A stretch of 64,000 bases of DNA from Xiphophorus maculatus (lineage: Eukaryota; Chordata; Actinopteri; Cyprinodontiformes; Poeciliidae). Numbering within the stretch: position 1 is the stretch's first letter; each line of letters starts with the position of its first letter. Of this stretch, positions 25,101 through 36,100 are shown piece by piece. The stretch covers positions 29,577,084 through 29,641,083 of the forward strand of contig NC_036462.1 of assembly GCF_002775205.1 (NCBI RefSeq). Reading direction: 5' to 3'. Under the pieces are notes generated by a model. That model worked only from the letters and a program-made list of their open reading frames with translations. It searched no databases and was not told the DNA's origin. The translations under genes were made by a program, and so were the position numbers.

Positions 25101-27132
25101 TGAAACTAAATGTGTTAGCGAACATTATCCAAGGAACAGCAGAAGGTTAGGGACTAATTGGTGTATATAGTAATGACCATATGAGTTGTAATAAATTCCC
25201 AATTGTTATCTCATCTGTTTTCTGTGAGCTTTAGCATCATCAGCGCCGTCCTCCATGTCATGTGCTGCTTCGTCCAGCAGACAGAAAAACCCCAAACATA
25301 CAGCCAGAGCTGTTTATGTCGAAGTATATTCATGTATTAGAATGGCTCAGTCAAAGTTGGGTTTTTTTGTGAGGAAAATTCTCAGAAACAACCTCCAGAT
25401 CTAAATGTACAAATCTGGAGGTGACATAGCTCACCAACATACACCTGCAATTACAACAACAGGCGGGTGTGGAGGTTCCTCCATCTTTTTCCCAATGTTA
25501 GTATTTATTTAAATGTTTTCACACAATATATTTTATACAGTATATTGTAACAGTGGGGTTATCCCAAAATATTTGCCGTTTGGTTTTAAAATAGCCATTT
25601 TTAACCCACTTCACACCTGTTCACTTTTTTTGTGTTGTTCTAACACAAAATCCGAATAAAAAAAGCTAAATTTCATGGGTGTAGTGCAAGAAAAAGGCAA
25701 AATGTTGGAGTGTTTAAATTAAGCTAGCAGTTTATGGACCTGAAATATTTGCACAGTTTTGACTCGAGTGTTGTAAACGTGAGGAAAATATTTTGAAGTT
25801 TTTAGTGACGATGCTTCATATAAGATGTGACTCACCCACCCTGCTCTTTCACATTAATTATTAATGCTCGATCTATGAAAAGTTCCAAAATCACCCAATT
25901 GATTCAAGGTATACAAAAGCACTTAGTTTAGTTTGAATTTTTGTATAAATGAAAGATTTTTTTTTTTTTTTTTGCGGCATTGAGCCTGGGAACTTATCCA
26001 AGGATTTCATCAATGCTAAGCATCAACTAATCGGCATTATCCAGTCGCTTTGAATAAGACGTATGTGACTCGACTATATAATACCCCTATTATATAACGT
26101 GATCGCTTTCCTTTCCGTAGGTATTATGTAATTGCTCCATTGTTTCTCTCTGGACATCCTTGAGCCTGGAGTGGAGCGCAGCGAGCCGCTCTAAATGCCA
26201 TTAGATCCGTCAAGGCTGTCAGTTCCACATGACACTCGCAGCGCTTTGTTCTCACACTCTCCTCAATGCACATATTGTCCGACGGAGAACACTGAAACGT
26301 CCTGCGACTTGTGCGTGAAAAAATGCACCGTTTCTGCTGCTGCTGTTCCTAAACAAACAAAGTCCCAGAAAGGGCAGATGGAGCATGAAGTCAAATGATG
26401 CTTTCTGCTCAACACGCAGAAAGCATCATTGCCACAAAGGAACTTTCTCAAAATCAGGCGACGATCTCGTTCTGACTACGTGACGCTTGCCAGGAGTAGA
26501 GCTAAACGGATTTATTGCGATTATTTGATTGTTAAAATAATCATCAACTAATTTAGTAATCGATTACGATTGACTGGAGTATACAGACTCAAAAAAAAAG
26601 AGATAATTTACTGATAAATAAACAACATGTTCAAAGTAGTAATTAAGCCAAAACTTGTGTCCGCATAAATGCCAATGTGTTTTACACAAAACTTCTCAAG
26701 GAGTAATTTTTTAAAATCCTCACCCAGTTTAAATTCACCAAAGGAAGGTTATGTTATTGCATTTTAGGCAATAAAATATTTATTTGCATCTTTTAATGTA
26801 TTTCCAATATTGTATAGAAAAGGAATAAGTAGTTTTATGAAAAATCTTAAGAATGTGCCAACTTTCTTTGTCTGATTTATGAATTAATTGTCAGAATAAT
26901 CAATGGATTAATTGATTAAAACAGTGCTTAGATGCAGTCCTGGCAAGGACGTTTTTTTCTTCGGCGATGTGTCTTACTGAATCACCAACAGCACACAAAG
27001 AGCAGGTGGGTTTTTTACCCCAAACCCCTGTTATTGTTCAATCAGATCTCATCTTTTGTTCTAATTGTGGCACGTGGTAGAAATGCGTACAAATAAGTGA
27101 CCCATTGTTATCTGACTGAGAGGCAAAATGGA

Positions 27133-27170
<38 letters not shown>

Positions 27171-30100
27171 TGTGCTGTCGAATCTGTAATCATTCTTTAG
27201 CACCAACCTCAATCTAAACAGAATACTTTTCTTATTTTGATATGCAGAAAGGCTTGTATACCAAAACTTTGAAATAATTGAAATAAAATTGACAGCTCCT
27301 TGTATCTGCTGTCATCGTGGATACAGGTTGTTACTGAGGTGAATGGTTCACCTTCTTGGTTAAAATGTGATTTATCTGTTTACTCTGAGAGAAACCGGGT
27401 CATTTCTCAACTTGTTTAGTGTTTTTTTTTTTTTCTAAAGCAGTAATATATTGACATAATGGATATCCCAATACGGTTTATTTTTTTGTTCCAGATACCA
27501 AAGGGTCTTTAAATGATAAGCATTTGCAGATAACAAAATCCCATCAAGGGCTACACAGTGGAGCAGTTGGTAGCACTTTTGCCTTGCAGCAAGAAGGTCC
27601 TGGGTTCGATTCCTGGCCCGGGGTCTTTCTGCACAGAGTTTGTATGTTCTCCCTGTGCATGCGTGGGTTCTCTCCGGGTACTCAGGCTTCTTCCCACAGT
27701 CCAAAAACATGACTGTTAGGTTAATTGGTCTCTCTAAATGAGTGTGTGTGTGCATGGTTGTTTGTCCCGTCTGTCTCTGTGTTGCCCTGCGACAGACTGG
27801 CGACCTGTCCAGGGTGACCCTGCCTCTCGTCCAGAACGTTAGCTGGAGATAGGAACCTGCACCTCTCCCATCACCTCTAAGGACAAGGATGTTAGAAAAT
27901 GGATGGATGGAAAATCCCATCAAATACTTCATTGTCGATGCCAGCTTTCATTCTTCATAACTTGGTAGCTTCAAGGTGCTGTACTGTCGTACTCTACATT
28001 TCATCAGTATTGCACCAACGGCATTGTTTGGCCAACGGCATTGTGATTGACTCATCAATAACATTTCCAGACAGTCTATGGTTTTTGACAGCCACTGGTA
28101 TTTTCTCCCTACTGGAGTTTAAGCAACAATATACTTCCTGCAGCAGAACAATTAAACCAGGAGACTGACTAATGTTCAAACAATGTGTTGCCCAACACTG
28201 GTGTTACTTTATTACATGTTTGTAAAAACAACTTTAAATGTTGTTCCCCTGCTACTAATTGTTTTGACTGTGAACTTTTTGCTGAAGCTTTCTCTCTGTT
28301 TTAATATGGCTCTGTAATTTATCTTGTAACAGATGATACATGGACAAAACCTAAAGAGAAATAGTTCTCCTGCTTTATTAACTTAAGTCTTTGCTTTGAA
28401 GATTTAACATTTTAGTGAACGGAGCAGCTTTCAATAACACTGAGGGTAACATTTAGATACGCAACGACCGATACAGTTTCTCTGTCACCGTTGGCATCAT
28501 TCCAATCACCAAAACAATGTGTAAGGCCTTTATTCCAGCTTTCACAAAGGTGATCACATGGTTACAGGGGTCACGATCACTGACCGTACAACCACAACAT
28601 GTATGAAGAATTAAGTTCTGTCAGACTCAGGGATGTTGATACCAATCAATTAAAATGATCTGGATCCAAGCCCATACCCGGGATTGAACTGGGACGTAGC
28701 TAATTGACATCGATACCAGTAATGGAACAGAAGGATACGGGCCAGTCTTGCAAAAGGCAGACGGCACAACAGAGACTTTCAATGTGATATGCAAGTCTTT
28801 TAAGTCTCTCGAAAGCTAAAAGAACGCTGAGAGCTTGCAGGTATTCAGTCTGCAGGACTGGACTAAATGGTGAATGTGAAGGTTGTTGAACTAAATTCGG
28901 GACGCTGAAATAATTTCTCGCAGGTAAATATTAACTCAATTGTAGCGTCATTTTAGGCTTTATAATTAAAGAAATGGAACGTCGAGAGATATGTTGGCCT
29001 GCAAAATTGTCTGCATAAGGACGGCTAATAAACTTATTATTGCTATTAGTTGACATGATCCACATAAGTTTTCATATAATAAACTTGGTAAAAAAAAATT
29101 ACCATAAAATGTGTTTTTATTCAAAGACAAAAAAACATTAATTAATGCCTGCTGCTATTAAAATAATAAAACGGTTACAAAAATAGTATCAGTAACATTT
29201 TTTTTATTCTTTTTTGATACAAAACTTTAAAAAAACAACAACAACAAAAACATCACTGAATTTAATAATTTTCAAGCACTTGAGGAGTGGAACATTAACT
29301 ACAAGGTTTCCCCCAGAAAACTTGCTGAGCCTGGTGGTTGGTCATTCATCCAGCAGCCAGTTGTGTTTTTCAGTGAAAAAATGTTTAAAGTTGACAGGAA
29401 ATTTGAAAATATCACTTGATAATTATATGTTATCGAAAGATTGGAAGATTAATATCTGAACACCATTTATAAAGTCCTAAAATATACAAACATTTAAAAA
29501 ATATCTAAGTAAATAAGCAATGCTTTGCCTTGTGGGAGCACAAGTAAAGCCTGGTGGCCCGCCAGGCTTGTAAAACACTGGGGGAAACCCTGAACTATTT
29601 ACCATTGGCCTCATTTTATTAAGAGAGCTCAGAAGACATGCTCATTGTAGATTGGCTGCTATAGTGTCAAAACAATGCTATCTTAAGAAGAGTGATCCTT
29701 TGGGGTTAATACTTCGACTCTCTGGGTTTTTTGTTTGGGAGGGTGCAGGACTTTGAAGTAAATGGCGATTAATAACCAGGTGGTTCCAAGTCCAGTCCTC
29801 TAGAGCTACTATCTTGTAGCTTGTAGATGCATCCCTTTGTCAGCACACCATTACTCTAATGAAAGACCTGCAGTTGCAGAGCTGAATGACATTCTGGGGA
29901 ATTTTGCTTTTGGATTCAAATGTATCAAAGCAGCAACGCACCTCAAAGTTTTGTGATAGCAGTTCTTGAGGATGGGATTTTGCTGGTGTTTCCTGCTTTT
30001 TTTTTTTTTTCCCAGATCTAGTACCATCGAACTAATATAATATGACTGTTTTTAAAACCTTTTCTGTCCCAGGAGTAGCAGTAATTGCTGTGATGGTGGC

Positions 30101-33100
30101 CCTGTCATCGCTGCTGGTCATCATCTTCATCATCATTATCCTCTACATGCTCAGGTCAGTGAAAGTCTGTTTTTTTCTTTTTTGGGGGGGAGAGAGGAGG
30201 GACCTGTGTTAACAGCTGGAAATGCTGCCGTTACCATGACAATGCCTTATTGGCCTGCTGCGACAGAAGCAGACAGACAAAATTTGTTGTTCTTTTTAAT
30301 AATGAATAATTAAAAAACCCTAATTGATTATATGCTTTGATTTTGACAGATTTAAGAAGTACAAGCAAGCAGGAAGCCATTCAAATGCCTTCAGATTGAC
30401 CAACGGCAGATCAGATGATACAGGTGAAACGTCCACATGTACATGTTGCTGTTTGGAGTCGTATTCACCAGCAGCTGGATCAAAGTTGTTGATCTTGTTT
30501 TTAACCCTGATTTGATTTTGTTCCCTCAACTGATAACATTTCTAAGGGTTTTAAGAGGCTTTTCTTTGTTGTGATTACCTAATCAACAGGGCTACCATAG
30601 ACCCCTTTTTTGCTGGATTGTTGCCTCACATCGCCCTCTGCTGGGCTTTTTTACAAGCTGCCGCTGAAATGTCTGAGCGAGGTTTCCATGTGGGCTGTTG
30701 CATTCTCGTGTTCTTCTACATTATCTCATGTCTTTATCTCGTGTCTCCTCCCAATCTGCCCGCCCTCCTCTCTTCACTCTCACCCTCCTTCCTTCCCGAC
30801 CCTCGGAGCAGAACTCCAGAGCGTGCCGCTATTGGCTCGGTCTCCCAGCACAAACAGGAAGTACCCACCCATTCCCATAGACAAACTCGAGGAAGAAATG
30901 AACCGTCGCATGGCTGATGACAACAAGCTCTTCAGGGAGGAGTTTAATGTACGGCACACTCAAGCAAACATCCTCTGATTACACACCGCAGTCTGGAGCT
31001 TAAAGTAGTTTTTCTCAACTGACAGCTTGGAAAGTCTTTTAGCTTCTCCTGATGAAATTATAAAATTATAAATTGTGATATGCTAAAGCACTGCTGTTAA
31101 TCAAAAGCCATTTATTACCTGGTTATAAGCAGACATGAGTCTTTCAGAAACCAGATTGCTTAATTAATTCCAGCAACCTTTTACTAACTAAACTAAATCT
31201 GAGTGGGAAAAGAATCCTTCTACAATATTTTAAACTCATCTTTACTCAAAAGAAAGTATGAAAAACATTTTTAGGAGATTGTGAATTTATAAAACATTCC
31301 ACTACGGCTTAATAGCTGTCATTTACATAATGTATGTCGACAAAACATCATCAGGAATCCTCTTAAGATGTGAGATGGATGTCTGGTTTGCATCATATGC
31401 TTGTTTTTGTTTTGGTTTAGGCGCTGCCAGTTTGCCCCATTCAGGCATCATGTGACGCAGCTTCCAAAGAGGAGAACAAAGAAAAGAACCGATACATCAA
31501 CATCCTGCCTTGTAAGGATCACAGAATGCTGAGTCGGGCTTTGACTGTGTTTATATTGAACTACAGTCAGGAGTTCAAGTTGGTTCGAGGTTCCTGACCA
31601 AGAGTTAGAAATATTTTGGAGCGTCTTGATTTAACATCCAGAACAAATGATTATTTTAGCTCTTTTTCTTTCTTTTGCCTCTACTCCTTCATAATCCTTC
31701 GTCTGTTTCAGATGATCACTCCAGGGTTCATCTCTCCTCTCTGGAAGGAGTCCCCGACTCTGATTTTATCAACGCTTCTTTTATAAATGTTTGTATCTGT
31801 TTGACATTTTTACTATGAGAAACAATTCCTCTTTCATCACATATTGCACATCCTGCAAGTAACTCCCTAATTTCTCTTTATGGTCTCCTTCTGTCGCAGG
31901 GGTACCAGGAGAAGAATAAGTTTATTGCAGCTCAAGGTGAGGTTGGTCGCAGAAACTGTGCCGCCGCAGTTCAGTGATGAACTTTAAGATCCTTCTGTGC
32001 TGATTTCTGCGTTTCTCCTCGTCTTCTAGGGCCAAAGGAGGAAACGGTAAATGACTTTTGGAGGATGATTTGGGAGCAGAATACAGCCACCATTGTGATG
32101 GTTACCAATCTAAAGGAGAGAAAAGAGGTAAGAGAGGAAGAAAATGGCAGCCTTATAATAATAAAATTGAAATGATCAAACTTTTATTTAAATATACAAA
32201 CAGTTAAAAATGCCGATAAGAAGTAAGTCTTAGCATTTTTAAATAATGCAAAGATGGGAGGAAAGAATGAATAAATGTTTTCTTGAAATCTATGTTTGCG
32301 GTGGAAAAGCGTGAACCGCGTTGTTTTTGTTTTATTTTAAATCAACTGTTATGTTTTTAGTGTAAGTGTGCGCAGTACTGGCCGGACCAGGGCTGCTGGA
32401 CTTACGGGAACATCCGCGTGTCTGTTGACGACGCAGTGGTTCTGGTGGACTACACCGTCCGCAAGTTCTGCATCCAACAGGTATCACAGCAAACCTGACT
32501 GCAACTGTTCAACACTTTTACTTTATAAGAAACCATTACAGTGATTGATGCCACGTTGGACGTGATGTTATGTGTTTCATGTTCTTTCAGATCTGGACAA
32601 ATGTATTGTCACTAATGCCAGTAACGCTCCATCATTAGATGGTTGGACTTTTTATCAGCATTTTTTTGGTTGGAATATTTAATTGCATTTTGGTTCAAAG
32701 CCTCTTCATCTGCTAAAACTACTCAATTAAACGGGGTTGTGCAACATTAGGATATATTGTACAGGTGATAATTGTGATAAATTTTCAATGACCTTACCAG
32801 TTGTGACATAGACCTACTTTCTTCTTGTACTCCGTGACCTTTCACCTCACTGCTAATTATCTGCTTTTGCATGAAGAGATTCATGTCCACCCCTCAGTTT
32901 TGGGTTCTTGCTTCTGCTGAAGATCTTTTTTTTTTTTTTATAATCTTGTGGTAAAAATATTTCTAACAGTGTTTTTGTTAGTGAGGAGAAATACTGCCGC
33001 CACTACCTGCTTCACCTTTTCTAGATAGTCAAACATTTGACTCTTTCACTTTTTAATGTTGTCACTAAGCGGTTACACATCGCTTAGTGACATTTCTGTT

Positions 33101-36100
33101 AAAATTGTCTTTTTATACAGAAAACAATGTGTTTTTTAAATTTTTTATTCTGCAGTGCCAGACGAACACATCATCCATATTTAGTAAAGCCTTTACATTT
33201 CAGAGGGATGTGACTCTGAATGTCCTCTTTACAGCAGAAACGATTGTCTGAAAATATTTGCATGCCTTAAAATTTGAAAGGCTGGTAGTGATTTATTTGG
33301 TTTTCCATTTGTTAAAAATCTTTAGGTTTTGACTCAAACATATATTTGCTTCTTATTACAGCAATTAACTCTGGTTTAATGAGAGAAATCAATATGTGTG
33401 TGTGTTTTTTAGTTCATCTTGTATGCTCAAAACACACTAGATAGAGGACTTTGAGTTTGTGGTTTGCTCTCTGATCTGAAGTCTTCTGTGTCCCAGGTGG
33501 GCGACGTGTCTGGGAAGAAACCTCAGAGACTCGTCACTCAGTTCCACTTCACCAGCTGGCCGGACTTCGGGGTTCCCTTCACTCCGATTGGCATGCTGAA
33601 GTTCCTCAAGAAAGTCAAGAACTGCAATCCTCCTTATGCAGGCCCCATTGTTGTTCACTGCAGGTAAGTGTGTGGCTTTGTTTGGTTTGTTTGTTTTTTA
33701 AGTGAATCATTAGATTGATTCATACCACTTACAAGATGACATGCCTGTCTGACAGTGCTGGTGTAGGAAGGACAGGTACCTTTATAGTGATTGATGCCAT
33801 GTTGGACATGATGAATGCAGAGAGGAAGGTGGACGTGTTTGGCTTTGTCACCCGGATAAGAGCCCAGCGCAGTCAGATGGTCCAGACTGATGTGAGTTCA
33901 GTGTCACCGCTTGCTTCATACAGCGAGTGTTTTGCAAAGCGACATCAATCATGAGCCATCTCTCTCTCTCTTACTCCCACAGATGCAGTATGTTTTCATC
34001 TTCCAAGCGTTGTTAGAGCACTACCTGTTTGGAGACACGGAACTAGAGGTGACCTCGCTAGAGTGCCACTTAGCTAAACTCGGTGCTAACTCCCCCGGAG
34101 CCGGCTGCAGCGGCCTGGAGGCTGAATTTAAGGTACGCATGTGTGCTGTGATTCTTCACCTATCGGTTAAACTGGATCTTCCTGCAGAAAATGTTAGCAT
34201 CTAATAAAGAAGTATGTTTGTAATAAGCATTTTTGCAATCTCCAGAAACTAACATCCATCAAGATTCAGAATGACAAGATGAGAACGGGGAACCTGCCTG
34301 ATAACATGAAGAAGAACAGAGTGCTGCAGATCATTCCTTGTGAGTTAAGCAGCTTCTCCTTTGTGGTGTGGGGTATTATTGATGCGCGTTGCTAATTCTG
34401 TTACAGTGAGCAATTAATCACATAATAAATTAAAACGAGCTCAATAATTTCTGGGTACATCATAATATTATTATATTTTGGTTTTAGAGTGTGTGGATTT
34501 TTTCCCCTGTTTTATTTACTTTTTTTTATTTGTCGTGTTTTATTTTGGATGTTTAAAATATCTCCCAGTTCTGGTGTGAAGTGCTCTTTGCAAAAGTAAA
34601 GTTTGTTGGTGTTTGAGGCAGTGAACTTGCATTATTATTTCATCATCAATATGACACACTTGAAAATGGTCGCAAAACATCATTGTCGTTTATCGTGATA
34701 ACTACAATTTATCATCCAGGAAAATCGTAACAGGCCTACTTGCCTGTTACAGTAATGAAATCTTTCCAGCTTTCTCATTCAGGATAAATACATCTGTGCT
34801 CTTTTGTTGACAGATGAGTTTAACAGAGTAATCATTCCAGTCAAACGAGGAGAGGAGAACACAGACTACGTCAACGCCTCCTTCATTGATGTGAGTGTTT
34901 AAGAAAAACTTGTTTTACGTCTTCAGAGTTTGAACTTATCCTCCCCACTCTGGACATTTGAATTCCCTTTTGCTTCTCTCTGGTCAATCACAGGGTTACC
35001 GTCAGAAAGACGCCTACATAGCGAGTCAGGGGCCCCTCATGCACACCATAGAAGACTTCTGGAGGATGATCTGGGAGTGGAGGAGCTGCTCTATTGTGAT
35101 GCTCACAGAGCTGGAAGAGAGAGGACAGGTGTGTGTGTAAGAACTGCGATATGCATCTAGGTATTAACTGGGGTTTTCATCAGAATAACGGCTCAGGAAT
35201 GGGTTCATTAGCACAGGGAGAGGTTTGAGCTGCTGACTTGACCTCCAAATTTCCCATTTCAAACGGGTGTTTGTGTTACAAGCTGGACAAACGGGTCCAA
35301 TCTATACATTGAAGCTTACAGGACTTAAAGGATTTGCTGCTAACACATTGGTGCCAAATGCCGCTGCATACTTTTGTAGGTCTGTTGAAATCACTGCTTC
35401 AAAAGGCCGTGGCTGTTTTGACTTATTGACGCTATTAGACAGGTGGTCATAATATTATGGCTGATCAGGTCATGTCTCATTTAAACTGTCAGATTTAGAC
35501 TGCATAGATAGTAGGGGTGCAAGTAATCAATTAATGACTTAAGATCAATCTAAAGTTGATTTATTGGCTGAAACACAATTAGTTGATAAGCAGCCATTTT
35601 CTTAAAAACTGGAGTTTTCTCTTTTATGAAGAAAAAACTCCAGCTACTCATCTTTTCATAACATAATGGAGAATATTTTTCATAATACACTAATAAATAA
35701 ATAAAAAAAGTAAATAAAGTTTAATATTTTGTATTCATTATTTTAAGTGCTGACTGAATAAACAGAAAATTGTGGTTTTCTCAACTTCTTAAACTTAGAC
35801 TTGTTTGTAAAATGTAACAAGAAACGAACCTCTTAAGTTGCTGAATAGAAAAATATATGAATAGAACAGAATAAAATAAAATAGAATAGAATATGTGAAA
35901 CACTTAATTCCCCATAAACCGAGAGATATTCATCCAGAATACTCTCTGTGGTTGCTCTACAAGGAATGCGGAAACTTCGCTCCATGGAGCGCATTAACTC
36001 ACTGCAGTCCTCAAAATTGACCTTGCTTAATGGCGTCATGGTTTTTTTTTTCCTATCATGTAACAATTTTTCAGCATCATTCCCTCCGCTTTCCTATCAT

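Larger units (their letters stand above)
22660..30072 (+). other. ptpra intron between ectodomain and membrane exons
   Basis: 7.4 kb without a gene. It contains a hairpin (26394-26430), a hAT-like relic (26500-26945), (TA)n (27135-27168), a tRNA-derived SINE (27548-27910), MITE copy 2 (29302-29592) and a diverged MITE-like stretch at about 29780-30000. Confidence 0.6.

Noticed and set aside
27548-27620. Possible functional tRNA gene (B-box GGTTCGATTCC)
   Set aside because: The A-box and acceptor stem do not fold as a tRNA, and the sequence continues into a SINE body.
30610-30978. 122-aa ORF overlapping a ptpra exon
   Set aside because: Its last part is the true exon (30812-30948) read through from intron; the upstream part is intronic.
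33437-33658. Minus-strand ORF opposite a ptpra D1 exon
   Set aside because: Shadow of the conserved phosphatase exon; no independent signature.
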